NCBI GenBank assembly: GCA_012970285.1
Contig: JIBW01000004.1
Coordinates: 124,001-188,000, forward strand
Length of the DNA: 64,000 nt
Source: Bacillaceae bacterium JMAK1
GTDB taxonomy: Bacteria > Bacillota > Bacilli > Bacillales > Marinococcaceae
Direction: 5' to 3'
Shown here piece by piece: positions 7,146 to 15,500 of the stretch. The notes beneath the pieces are model-generated. The model saw nothing but the letters and a program-made list of their open reading frames with translations. It was not told where the DNA came from and searched no databases. A program made the translations under genes and the position numbers. Positions within the stretch are counted from its first letter, which is position 1; every line of letters starts with the position of its first letter.

Positions 7146-8561
7146 TTATAGCTTTGTGATTTGCTCTGACACACGATTCCCTAATGATTCTGAAGCTGAA
7201 CATAGGTAGTCAACGACAATCTGTTGTACTGAGCGGTCAATGCCTGTAAGTGCAACGGTTAGGTTCATGACAAGGTTTGTTTTTTCATTGGAGTTAAGAG
7301 AATGATAGTACTCTCCGGCTTGTGAGAAATCGTCGGTTTTACTTAAATCTGAGCGTGTGAGGTGGCCTTCGACAAAGCGTCCTTCTCCACTCGTGACTAA
7401 GTTGTCTGGTGTCCAATTTTTTTGGGCGTTGATGGGTACTTTTCGGAAGTCTGGACCGAGACGTCGTCGCTGGGAGTCGAAGTAAATGTTCGCTCTCCCT
7501 TGCAGCATTTTATCATCTGAGATTTCTGCGCCTTCGAGTAAATTTGTCGGTGAAAAAGCAAGCTTTTCAATTTGTTCCATGTAGTTTGTAGGATTTTCAT
7601 TTAATGTAAGCTTTCCGACGGGATATAGTGGAATCTGCTCCTCATCCCATACTTTCGTGTCATCTAGAGGATCAAATTGCAACAAATGGGCATCTTCTGG
7701 ATCGAGAATTTGAACGTATAACCCGTATTCGACCGGTTGACCGGAGGCGATCGTATCGTATAAATCCTGGCCTGAATAATCGGGGTTTCTCGCTGCCAAT
7801 TTGTTCGCTTCTTCGCTTGTAATGTACTCTTCTCCTTCAAATGGAATCCATCTGTATTTAATGTAATATCGTTTTCCGCGAGTATTTCGCCATACATACG
7901 TATTAACGCTATGTCCGGGGATCTTCCTTAAGCTTTTTACCGTTCCGGCATCTGAATAAAGGCGAACGACAAAATGAATCGACTCAGGTGCTCGTGCTAC
8001 AAATGCCCAGAATCGTGTCGGGTCAATGAGATTGTTTTTTGGAGAAGGAAGGAGAGCGCGAATGGCTTCTGGAAAGCGGATGGCATCTCTAACAGAAAAG
8101 ACAGGGATATGGTTAAACACCAAATCAAATACTCCCTCTTTTGTATAAAATTTCGTCGCAAAGCCACGAACATTACGGGACGTATCAGGTGTTCCTTTCG
8201 TACTAACAGCGAGTGAAAACCTTACCGCAATTGGAACGGTTGTTCCTGGTGTTTGCAGAAACGGAATCTTCGTGTAGTTGCTCATAGAACTGATCGTTTC
8301 AAATGAACCAAATGCTCCGAAGCCTTTTACATGGACAGGTCGTTCAAGAATCTTCTCATAGACAAGATCTTGGTTTGTTTCGTGTGCAATGCTATCTTGT
8401 TCAAGAGTTGGACCATTTTTGCCTACGGTTTGAGAATGGAACTTTGCCGGAATATCGCTGGACCAGTTCATATGTGTTGAAGGGGATTTATGGTGATGAA
8501 TATCGCCGGATTTACGAACCGGTATTTTCTTAAGGGGGTGCTTTTTTGATTGGTCGCTCAT
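7146..8561 (-). CDS. Heme catalase (divergent clade)
   Basis: A 471-aa monofunctional catalase converting hydrogen peroxide to water and oxygen. The distal His is kept in RPVHVKGFGAFG (H77), the distal Asn in LVFNHIP (N150, aligning with human N148), and the proximal heme Tyr in RANIYFDSQRRRLG (Y360). Surrounding residues are unusual: the normal VGNNTPVFF block reads VFNHIPVFS, and the region after residue 160 departs from the common FPDFIHxQKR sequence. An N-terminal extension of about 50 residues carries a His-rich patch (HHHKS). The length fits small-subunit catalases. GGGAGGG precedes the ATG. No PerR or sigma-B site was recognised in the 220-bp upstream gap. Confidence 0.9.
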   Translation of the reverse strand: MSDQSKKHPLKKIPVRKSGDIHHHKSPSTHMNWSSDIPAKFHSQTVGKNGPTLEQDSIAHETNQDLVYEKILERPVHVKGFGAFGSFETISSMSNYTKIPFLQTPGTTVPIAVRFSLAVSTKGTPDTSRNVRGFATKFYTKEGVFDLVFNHIPVFSVRDAIRFPEAIRALLPSPKNNLIDPTRFWAFVARAPESIHFVVRLYSDAGTVKSLRKIPGHSVNTYVWRNTRGKRYYIKYRWIPFEGEEYITSEEANKLAARNPDYSGQDLYDTIASGQPVEYGLYVQILDPEDAHLLQFDPLDDTKVWDEEQIPLYPVGKLTLNENPTNYMEQIEKLAFSPTNLLEGAEISDDKMLQGRANIYFDSQRRRLGPDFRKVPINAQKNWTPDNLVTSGEGRFVEGHLTRSDLSKTDDFSQAGEYYHSLNSNEKTNLVMNLTVALTGIDRSVQQIVVDYLCSASESLGNRVSEQITKL

Positions 8562-8782
8562 GAAACCCTCCCGTAATCATTGACGTTATTATCATCATAT
8601 TGAAAAAATGAGAAGGTTATGATTGAGTGGAGTAAGGATCGTTGAAACGAAGAGAAGTTGTAAAGTTAGTGAAGGGCAGCGAATCGTCTATAGCCTGATT
8701 AGGTAGTAAACAACTACCCTCCAAATCGATAAATACCCGATTTGTGGAAAACAAAACGTGAAATATAGTGGAGGAAGAAAAA

Positions 8783-9295
8783 ATGATTCGTTCTTATTAC
8801 GCTGCAGATGTTACGTATGTCATTGAAGCCCATCGTAAAATTTACAAAGAAGAATACGGATATGATGAATCATTCGTTGCGTTTATCACTCAGAATGTAA
8901 CATCATTGGAAAAACGAAATCATCATCGAGAGAACGTATGGATTGTTGACGAACATGGGCAACAACGAGGCTCAATTGCGATACAAGAAGCTTCTGAAAC
9001 GATTGCAAAGCTTGGATTATTCTTAGTCGATCCTGAAGCTCGTGGCAAAGGTTATGCAGAGCAGTTGTTGCAAACTGCGATACGTTTTTGTATTGATAAA
9101 GGATATGAACAGATTGATCTTATTACAAATGCGAAATTACTAGCTGCCAGGAAATTGTATCGTAAAAACGGATTTACGGTCATTTCGTCATGGTCAGAAG
9201 AGAAGTCAGGCCAAGTGCTTGAAGAGGAACAGTGGCGATTAGAATTATCACCTACTGCTCCGGATCATTCATTGCCTTTACAGCAACCTTTGTAA
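8783..9295 (+). CDS. GNAT family N-acetyltransferase
   Basis: A 170-aa acetyltransferase. The acetyl-CoA binding motif A is seen as LFLVDPEARGKGYAEQLLQ (R/QxxGxG/A form), followed by AIRFCIDKGYEQIDLIT and the motif B segment AARKLYRKNGF. The N-terminal half resembles MarR-fused acetyltransferases but no MarR domain is present. The ATG at 8783 is chosen because GTGGAGGA lies just upstream; an in-frame GTG at 8768 would sit within that site. Its last 44 bp overlap, on the other strand, a small membrane-protein gene. The substrate cannot be predicted. Confidence 0.85.
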   Translation: MIRSYYAADVTYVIEAHRKIYKEEYGYDESFVAFITQNVTSLEKRNHHRENVWIVDEHGQQRGSIAIQEASETIAKLGLFLVDPEARGKGYAEQLLQTAIRFCIDKGYEQIDLITNAKLLAARKLYRKNGFTVISSWSEEKSGQVLEEEQWRLELSPTAPDHSLPLQQPL

Positions 9296-9353
9296 CGAAG
9301 TATGTGAAAGAAAGAATAGCCGTACAGATAACTAAAGCAGTTGGTAATGTCAT
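9252..9353 (-). CDS. 33-aa small membrane protein
   Basis: Minus-strand frame with an ideal TAGGAGGT site 7 nt before the ATG at 9353. It encodes MTLPTALVICTAILSFTYF followed by VTKVAVKAMNDPEQ: a single N-out transmembrane helix and a short charged tail. The 3' end overlaps the convergent acetyltransferase gene by 44 bp. The excellent ribosome binding site and clear membrane-peptide composition support a real gene. Function unknown. Confidence 0.6.
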   Translation of the reverse strand: MTLPTALVICTAILSFTYFVTKVAVKAMNDPEQ

Positions 9354-9635
9354 TGTGATGACCTCCTAAGTGGTTGTTAACTAAAGTTTGCCATCGTTCT
9401 ATCTTTTTTAGTTATGTTCGTCGGCGAAACGCTTTTTCTAATGACTAAGGTGTTGTTTTTAGTACATAAGATGCGTTGAGCGGTGAGGCGACCGTCGTAT
9501 CGTTTAAACTAGATAAAAAGTTCAGTTTACAAATTTCTTAATTTTTCCAACTGGATAAAGAGATATGGTAAATTAATGGCGTAGGAGATCTTGTTATTCT
9601 CCATCCTATTAAACCCTCGTTAGTAGTTTACCAGC
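9354..9635. other. Intergenic spacer with no supported gene
   Basis: About 280 bp holding the minus-strand promoter region of the small membrane protein. No frame with a ribosome binding site was found. Confidence 0.4.
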
Positions 9636-9669
9636 AAAAAACCACGCGCCCTGCACGCGTGGTTTTTTG
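9636..9669. terminator. Bidirectional terminator
   Basis: ACCACGCG and CGCGTGGT form an 8-bp stem, flanked by A5-6 on the left and T6 on the right, so it can act on both strands. On the minus strand it terminates the L,D-transpeptidase gene. Confidence 0.85.
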
Positions 9670-9682
9670 TGTTTAGAAAACT

Positions 9683-10180
9683 CTAAGGTGAAATTGTTAC
9701 TGACGTACCATTCGGAACGAGCCTTGCAAGTTCCTCTACATCTGCGTTGTGCATGCGAATACATCCGTGGGAAACAGCATGACCGATAGAGGAAGGGTCA
9801 TTTGTCCCGTGGATGCCGTAATGAAGTTTTGATAACGATAGCCACATTGTTCCAAATGGCCCACCTGGATTCGGTTCACGATCGACAATGACGAAGCTTC
9901 CGATTGGCGTTGCTGTAACCATCCGACCAACAGCAATCGGGAACGTTCTCATAACTCGACCGTTGTAGTACAGCGTTAATGTACGAGAATTGACGGAGAT
10001 GTGTATGGAGTAAGGCACATTTGCAGAATCAGGTAAGTTAGGAATGATAATAACTTGGCCTGGGTAAATCTGATCAGGATGGATACTTGGATTTGCTTGC
10101 AAGATCGAGGGAAGGGAACGTCGGTAATTGGCGGCGATTGTTGAAAGTGTTTCCCCCGGAAGGACGGTATGACGGTACAA
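9683..10180 (-). CDS. L,D-transpeptidase with N-terminal LysM domain
   Basis: A 165-aa protein: LysM domain at residues 2-48 ([18 protein letters not shown] ... [10 protein letters not shown]) followed by a YkuD catalytic domain at about 57-164. The active-site motif SHGCIRMHN carries the nucleophilic Cys, with the upstream His in HYGIHGTN. It should act on the 3-3 crosslinking or modification of peptidoglycan, as B. subtilis YkuD/YciB do. There is no signal peptide; spore-associated YkuD also lacks one, so a spore role is possible. The start is TTG at 10180, with AAGGGTG upstream; no in-frame ATG gives an intact LysM. Confidence 0.9.
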   Translation of the reverse strand: MYRHTVLPGETLSTIAANYRRSLPSILQANPSIHPDQIYPGQVIIIPNLPDSANVPYSIHISVNSRTLTLYYNGRVMRTFPIAVGRMVTATPIGSFVIVDREPNPGGPFGTMWLSLSKLHYGIHGTNDPSSIGHAVSHGCIRMHNADVEELARLVPNGTSVTISP

Positions 10181-10351
10181 ACAATCACACCCTTTCAGTT
10201 TTTACTAGTATATGTTTCACTCGAGTAATGAGTCTAATATAACAAAATCTAGGACTTTATTTTTAATCTTTGTAACTAAAATGTAAATCGTCAAAACAAC
10301 TTTTTTACAGTACAATTTTACCCAATGGAGTTTATGGACAAGGGTGGTTCA

Positions 10352-11440
10352 ATGAAACGTGTTGGGATAATGGGAGCATTTGCTTTCGCATTTATAGGTG
10401 GGGTTCATCAAGTCGAAGCGAATGAACAACCACAATTGGTTAGTGAATCAGCAATACTAATGGACGCTAAATCAGGAGAAGTTCTTTACGATAAACAAGG
10501 CAATGCGCCGATGTATCCGGCGAGCCTTACGAAGATTGCCACGACCATTATGGCTTTAGAACAAGGCGATCTAGATAAAAACGTTACAATTACTGAAGAA
10601 GCAATCGATGTGGTTGGGACGACGGTTTTCTTAATGGAAGATGAGGAATTACCGCTAGAACAGTTAGTGGAAGGAATGCTCATTAATTCAGGAAATGATG
10701 CAAGTAGTGCAGTTGCTTTGGAGCTTTCAGGTTCAAAAGAAGTATTTGTTGAAGAGTTTAATGAGTATTTACAAACAACGGTCGGTTTAGAAGATACATA
10801 TTTTACGAATCCACATGGGTTATTTCACGAGAACCATGTAACAACGGCGTATGATCTTGCGGTATTAACTCAATATGCGATGCAAAATGAAGAATTTCGG
10901 GAAATGGCAGCAATTGAAACGCTTGATTGGCAAAGTGAAAGTTGGGACACAACGATCATTAACCATCATCAATTAGTACGCGACCATGAAGAAGTTCTCG
11001 GTGTGAAAAATGGCTTTGTTTCGCAGTCAGGCTTTACGTTATCCACATATGCAGAGGTGGACGATACAGAGTTGGTGGCTATTACTTTAAACGCACCAAC
11101 AGCCGATGATACGTATCGTGACACGCTTGAATTGTTTCGCTATGGATTTGAAAACTACGCCACTGAAACGCTACCAGAAGGGGAGCAGTTCCAAGGGTCA
11201 GATGGGTTAACCTACGAGGCTGCTGATGAAATGTTTTATACCACTGCTCGTGCAAATGACGTAACGAAAGAAGTGCAAGAGGGTGGTTTGCTCGTTGTGA
11301 AAAATGATGATCAAGTCATTTTAGAAGAGCTATTAACCCCGTTTGAAGAACAAACGGTTCAAGCGAAAAGTGAAGATCCTGAACGTGAAGACGAATCGTT
11401 TTCTCTTTTTAATTGGATCAAGGATATATGGCCATGGTAA
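10352..11440 (+). CDS. D-alanyl-D-alanine carboxypeptidase (PBP5/DacF family), KNG variant
   Basis: A 362-aa S11 peptidase. It has a signal peptide (MKRVGIMGAFAFAFIGG, cleavage near VEA-NE), the nucleophile motif SLTK (S58, K61) and SGN (S113, N115). The third motif reads KNG (K219-N220-G221) instead of KTG. The C-terminal part (residues about 260-340) resembles the beta-rich PBP5 C domain, and the protein ends in NWIKDIWPW, a possible membrane anchor. It removes the terminal D-Ala from muropeptides. The ATG at 10352 follows AAGGGTGG; an upstream in-frame ATG at 10325 has no site. It is transcribed divergently from the L,D-transpeptidase, so two wall enzymes share one intergenic region. Confidence 0.88.
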   Translation: MKRVGIMGAFAFAFIGGVHQVEANEQPQLVSESAILMDAKSGEVLYDKQGNAPMYPASLTKIATTIMALEQGDLDKNVTITEEAIDVVGTTVFLMEDEELPLEQLVEGMLINSGNDASSAVALELSGSKEVFVEEFNEYLQTTVGLEDTYFTNPHGLFHENHVTTAYDLAVLTQYAMQNEEFREMAAIETLDWQSESWDTTIINHHQLVRDHEEVLGVKNGFVSQSGFTLSTYAEVDDTELVAITLNAPTADDTYRDTLELFRYGFENYATETLPEGEQFQGSDGLTYEAADEMFYTTARANDVTKEVQEGGLLVVKNDDQVILEELLTPFEEQTVQAKSEDPEREDESFSLFNWIKDIWPW

Positions 11441-11756
11441 ATGGGACCACCTAAATGGAGGTCCAGCGTGTCGGAAAAGTACTGATGGTCAGGCTGGGGG
11501 ATTCAATCAGTTGCAATGAATGTGGGAATTCCCATGTTCTACCATCAACATAGATGCAAAATCACCACATACAAGCGTTTATGTGGTGATTTTTATGTTG
11601 GGATTTTTAAAGATTTTCTCCAATCTAGGGGGCAAAATCCCAACATACAAACGTTTATGAGGTATTTTGAATTGCATTTTAGTGTGGATGTTGTCATGAA
11701 GCGCCCGTGCCAAGTAATTTCATTGTGCGTATCCAGAACCTCCCAAAAGGGAGGTT
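11441..11756 (+). repeat. Tandem imperfect hairpin repeats in a gene-free spacer
   Basis: AAAATCACCACATA (11558-11571) pairs perfectly with TATGTGGTGATTTT (11580-11593). Directly after it, TATGTTGGGATTTT pairs with AAAATCCCAACATA about 25 nt on. That last arm again leads into CAAACGTTTATG, so the unit AAAATC..AACATACAARCGTTTATG occurs twice about 79 bp apart. A further hairpin, ACCTCCC-AAAA-GGGAGGT at about 11740-11755 followed by T-rich sequence, looks like a terminator. A 137-codon frame runs across these repeats but has no ribosome binding site and no recognisable domain. Confidence 0.6.
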
Positions 11757-11762
11757 TATTTA

Positions 11763-11788
11763 TTTACATTGTTAACAGAAAATTTATA
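11763..11788 (+). promoter_or_regulatory. Possible Pho boxes upstream of the phosphoesterase-ugp operon
   Basis: TTTACA (11763), TTAACA (11772) and TTTATA (11783) fit the PhoP half-site TT(A/T/C)A(C/T)A. The last two are separated by exactly 5 bp, the spacing used by PhoP dimers in B. subtilis. They lie about 90-110 bp before the first gene of a phospho-compound uptake operon. Short AT-rich motifs like these also arise by chance. Confidence 0.4.
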
Positions 11789-11876
11789 CAATTATCGGTT
11801 TATTTATCACAAATTCAAATGACCTCAACATTCAGTCGTTACACTAACGTTGATCACATTGATGGAGGGATCATAC

Positions 11877-12704
11877 ATGTTGACGTTGGCGTTAATTGGG
11901 GATTTGCATTATCCAGTTTTAGAAAATGAAAGCATCGAGTTTCAGACGAAAAGGGAACGATTTTTCAGTAAGTTTATGAGTGAGTTCTTACGTATTCCTG
12001 CTGATTATCATTTGTCAATTGGTGATTTGACGCATCACGGGAAGCAGGATGAATTCAAGCAAATCTATAAAAAAATCACATCAACAGAAGCAAATTGGAA
12101 GCATGTGCTTGGCAATCATGATCTTTATGCACTTCGTAAGAAAGAGATAGAAGTGTTGATTAATCAACCTCGCTACCAAGCCATTACGACTGAAGAAGGA
12201 TTGATTGTACTTCTCGACACGACAAGGGAGAGGCGCCCAGACGATTGGAGTGGAATCATTGACCTTGAGCAGTATGAGTGGCTTGAGAAATTGGTCCATG
12301 AACATACTGACTTACCGATCTTCGTGTTTGCCCATCATCCCCTATACAATACGACGACTCGTTCAGCGGAATGGAATGGATCGATCGTTCGTGAGGATGC
12401 TGTTCACCAACTACTTACGTCACATAAACGTGGGGGCTATTATTTCTGTGGTCATTGTCACGTACATTCCATCTTCAAACAAAATCAATGGAGCTATATC
12501 CAGACAGCAGCGGTGTATGATCACCCAGTTGCAAGGTTGGTGACCATTCATAATGGAAGGCTCGATACGAGTCTTTATGAGATTGGTGATGATCAACTCG
12601 TTAAGGATGCTCAGTTTATTCATCATAATGTGTACAAACAAGAGACGCCATTCCATACACTCGGACGTTACGAAGATCAAAAACGAACGCTCAGTTTATC
12701 TTAG
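11877..12704 (+). CDS. Metallophosphoesterase, first gene of the ugp-type operon
   Basis: A 275-aa calcineurin-like phosphoesterase: IGDLHYP (D, H), SIGDLTHHG (D), LGNHDLYA (N, H, D), FAHHPLY (H) and CGHCHVHS (H, H) give the full di-metal site. The ATG at 11877 is preceded by TGGAGGGA; an in-frame ATG at 11850 lacks a site. The gene is followed 11 bp later by the ATPase of a glycerol-phosphate-type ABC importer. A role in cleaving imported glycerophosphodiesters or phosphate esters is therefore plausible; this is inferred from context. No signal peptide is seen, so it would work in the cytosol. Confidence 0.85.
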   Translation: MLTLALIGDLHYPVLENESIEFQTKRERFFSKFMSEFLRIPADYHLSIGDLTHHGKQDEFKQIYKKITSTEANWKHVLGNHDLYALRKKEIEVLINQPRYQAITTEEGLIVLLDTTRERRPDDWSGIIDLEQYEWLEKLVHEHTDLPIFVFAHHPLYNTTTRSAEWNGSIVREDAVHQLLTSHKRGGYYFCGHCHVHSIFKQNQWSYIQTAAVYDHPVARLVTIHNGRLDTSLYEIGDDQLVKDAQFIHHNVYKQETPFHTLGRYEDQKRTLSLS

Positions 12705-12715
12705 GAGGTGAGCAG

Positions 12716-13783
12716 ATGGCAGAGATTCGTTTTGAGAACGTAAGGAAGATGTTTGGAGAAGACACCATTATTCCAGATATGAACATGACGATTAAAGACG
12801 GTTCATTCACTGTAATTGTTGGGCCTTCGGGATGTGGGAAATCAACGACACTTCGCATGATCGCAGGTCTTGAGACGCAAACAGAGGGGAACATTTACAT
12901 CGGTGATCGACTCGTAAACGACGTGAGTCCTGGGAAACGAAACGTATCGATGGTATTTCAGAATTACGCACTGTATCCAACGATGACCGTGAAAGGCAAT
13001 ATAGAATTTGGTTTAAAAAACCGTAAAGTGCCAAAAGCAGAACGACAAAAGCTCATTGAAGAAGTAGCTGATATTGTTGGTCTAACACCTTACTTGAACA
13101 AGAAGCCTCAAAAACTGTCAGGGGGGCAACGTCAGCGTGTTGCGCTCGCGAGAGCGATGGTGAAAAAGCCAGATGTCTTCATTCTTGACGAACCACTGTC
13201 GAATCTTGATGCGAAATTAAGGCAACAAATGCGTTCCGAACTCGTTCAACTCCATGCCAAGCTTGGAACAACGTTCGTGTATGTCACTCATGATCAAGTA
13301 GAAGCAATGTCTATGGGGGATGAAATTGTGCTATTAGATCAAGGGGAAATTATGCAAATGGCACCTCCGCTTGATTTATACAATTATCCAGCAAATCGTT
13401 TTACAGCACAGTTTATCGGGACACCGCCAATGAATCTCGTCTCTGTCGATCAATTGCCATCTGCGGGTTTTAATGAAAAAGCTGTCGAACAGATCGGTTT
13501 TCGGCCAGAAAAAGCAAAATTACGACATTTCCCGGGAAATGATCAATTTTCAATGCCGTGTACGATCTTAAATCGGGAGACGCTCGGTTCTGAAATCATT
13601 TATCAACTGGATACGTTAGCTGGGAGGTTATTTGCGAAGACGTTTAATGAGCCGGTCGTTGACGCTGAGCAACTATTCGTATCGGTCAATAATGAAGACA
13701 TCTATTACTTTAAAGAAAACGGTCGTTGCATCGCTCCATATCTTAATCGAGAAACGCCGATAAAAGTGAGGAGCACGGTGTAA
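12716..13783 (+). CDS. ugpC: ABC transporter ATP-binding protein (UgpC/MalK family)
   Basis: A 355-aa carbohydrate-type ABC ATPase: Walker A GPSGCGKST near residue 37, Q-loop FQNYALYP, signature LSGGQRQRVALARAM, Walker B VFILDEPLSNLD, H-loop YVTHDQVEAM. A C-terminal OB/TOBE region (about residues 240-355) is typical of the MalK/UgpC branch that can serve importers for glycerol-3-phosphate or oligosaccharides. ATG is preceded by TAGGAGGTGAGC. It overlaps the next permease gene by one base (TAATG), so translation is coupled. In many Bacillaceae such an ATPase is shared among several importers. Confidence 0.9.
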   Translation: MAEIRFENVRKMFGEDTIIPDMNMTIKDGSFTVIVGPSGCGKSTTLRMIAGLETQTEGNIYIGDRLVNDVSPGKRNVSMVFQNYALYPTMTVKGNIEFGLKNRKVPKAERQKLIEEVADIVGLTPYLNKKPQKLSGGQRQRVALARAMVKKPDVFILDEPLSNLDAKLRQQMRSELVQLHAKLGTTFVYVTHDQVEAMSMGDEIVLLDQGEIMQMAPPLDLYNYPANRFTAQFIGTPPMNLVSVDQLPSAGFNEKAVEQIGFRPEKAKLRHFPGNDQFSMPCTILNRETLGSEIIYQLDTLAGRLFAKTFNEPVVDAEQLFVSVNNEDIYYFKENGRCIAPYLNRETPIKVRSTV

Positions 13784-14658
13784 TGAGTGGTTGGTTTGAA
13801 CGGTTTCGACCGTACGTAATGGTCGCTCCTGCGATCATCGTATTCGTTTTGTTTTTTATCTACCCGATTGGCTATATGATTTATTTGAGTTTTCATGAAT
13901 GGGACTTTATTAGCCCAGAGAAGCAATTTGTTGGACTAGATAATTTCTCTGGATTAAGTGAGCATCCTGAGTTTCTGAAGTCACTTGAGAATACGTTTGT
14001 GTTTACGTTTTTTAGTGTGGGGATTACGACAGTCCTAGCACTTTTACTTGCTCTTTGGATTAATCGCCCGACGAGATTTTACGGATTTGTTCAAGGTGCG
14101 GTTTTTAGTCCACACATTATTTCACTCGTGTCCATTGCCATGCTCTGGATGTGGTTAATGGACCCGCAATATGGACTTCTAAACTGGGGACTTGAGTTAT
14201 TTGGATTGCCCCAATCAGAATGGCTTGCTTCACCAGAAACTGCATTGTACTCAATTATTCTCGTAGCGATTTGGAAGAGCATTGGGTTTAACACACTGAT
14301 CATTATTGCAGGTTTACAGAGCATTCCACCCCATCTGTATGAAGCAGCAGCATTAGATCAGAGTAGTCGTTTTACATCATTTGCTAAGATCACGTTTCCG
14401 ATGATTTCACCGACTTTGTTTTTCTTAATCATTATGAATTTGATTGGGAGCTTTCAAGTGTTTGAAACGATCGACATTATGACACAAGGTGGACCGCTTC
14501 AATCAACAAATACACTCGTGTATTACATTTATGAATACGGATTTCGATTCTTCCAACTCGGATATGCGTCATCAGCAGGTGTAATTTTACTGATCGTTCT
14601 ATCCATACTAACTGTTCTCTATTTCTTCCTCATGAGTAGGAGGGTGCATTACCAATGA
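13783..14658 (+). CDS. ugpA: ABC transporter permease (UgpA-like)
   Basis: A 291-aa membrane protein with six predicted helices and the MalF/UgpA-type EAA loop (EAAALDQSSRFTSFAKITFPMISP) that docks on the ATPase. It starts at the ATG overlapping the stop of the ATPase gene and overlaps the next permease by 4 bp (ATGA). N-terminal helix MVAPAIIVFVLFFIYP is typical of the family. It forms a heterodimeric channel with the following permease. Confidence 0.9.
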   Translation: MSGWFERFRPYVMVAPAIIVFVLFFIYPIGYMIYLSFHEWDFISPEKQFVGLDNFSGLSEHPEFLKSLENTFVFTFFSVGITTVLALLLALWINRPTRFYGFVQGAVFSPHIISLVSIAMLWMWLMDPQYGLLNWGLELFGLPQSEWLASPETALYSIILVAIWKSIGFNTLIIIAGLQSIPPHLYEAAALDQSSRFTSFAKITFPMISPTLFFLIIMNLIGSFQVFETIDIMTQGGPLQSTNTLVYYIYEYGFRFFQLGYASSAGVILLIVLSILTVLYFFLMSRRVHYQ

Positions 14659-15482
14659 AAACGAGTCGGTATGCATTAAAAGGATTAAATGTACTCGGTT
14701 TGCTCATCGTTATTGCGATCTTTGCTACTCCCTTTGTGTGGATGGCAGTCACGTCGGTCAAATCGTTAAGTGAGACGATTACGTTTCCACCTGTATGGAT
14801 TCCTGAAACAATTCGGTTTGAGAACTTTGCTCTTGCATGGGATACAGGTCCGTTCTTTAGGTACTTTGTAAATAGCCTTGTTGTGACATTGTCGATTCTT
14901 GTGTTGCAATTGTTTACGATTGTACCCGCGGCTTACGCGTTTGCACGGTATCGTTTTTTTGCAGACCGCGCGTTGTTTGCACTCACGATGATTACGTTAA
15001 TGATCCCTACCCAGCTAATCTTTCTGCCGGTGTATCTGCAATTTAGCTCTTGGGGCCTTCTTGATACACATTTAGCATTAATTTTACCGTTTGCTGCCAA
15101 TGCGTTTGCGATTTTTATGCTTCGACAGACGTTCAAGCAAGTACCGGAAGAATTGTTGGAAGCCGCTCGCTTAGACCAAGCGAGCGAATGGAAGATTATG
15201 TACATGGTCATGGTACCAATGGCAAAGCCGACGATTATTACGTTGTTGTTATTTAGTTTTATTACGCATTGGAATGATTATTTTTGGCCGCTCGTTATGA
15301 CAACAACGGACGCTAGCCGGACGTTGCCCGTAGGGATTTCTGCGCTTACGAACGTTGAAGGTGGTGTTGCGTGGCACATTATGATGGCCGGCAACATGAT
15401 TCTAGTTGTACCAATTCTTATTATCTTTTTCATCGCACAACGTCATATTATTCGTGCATTTGTGTACACCGGTGTGAAATAA
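14655..15482 (+). CDS. ugpE: ABC transporter permease (UgpE-like)
   Basis: A 275-aa protein of the MalG/UgpE branch with six predicted helices. The N-terminal helix is followed by the periplasm-equivalent loop FPPVWIPETIRFENF, typical of MalG-like permeases. The EAA loop reads EAARLDQASEWKIMYMVMVPMAKP. Start ATG overlaps the preceding gene by 4 bp. It pairs with the UgpA-like protein. Confidence 0.9.
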   Translation: MKTSRYALKGLNVLGLLIVIAIFATPFVWMAVTSVKSLSETITFPPVWIPETIRFENFALAWDTGPFFRYFVNSLVVTLSILVLQLFTIVPAAYAFARYRFFADRALFALTMITLMIPTQLIFLPVYLQFSSWGLLDTHLALILPFAANAFAIFMLRQTFKQVPEELLEAARLDQASEWKIMYMVMVPMAKPTIITLLLFSFITHWNDYFWPLVMTTTDASRTLPVGISALTNVEGGVAWHIMMAGNMILVVPILIIFFIAQRHIIRAFVYTGVK

Positions 15483-15500
15483 CTTATAAGGAGGCATCAT

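Noticed and set aside
11516-11929. 137-codon open frame across the hairpin repeats
   Set aside because: No ribosome binding site, no domain, and it runs through inverted repeats and into the phosphoesterase gene in another frame.
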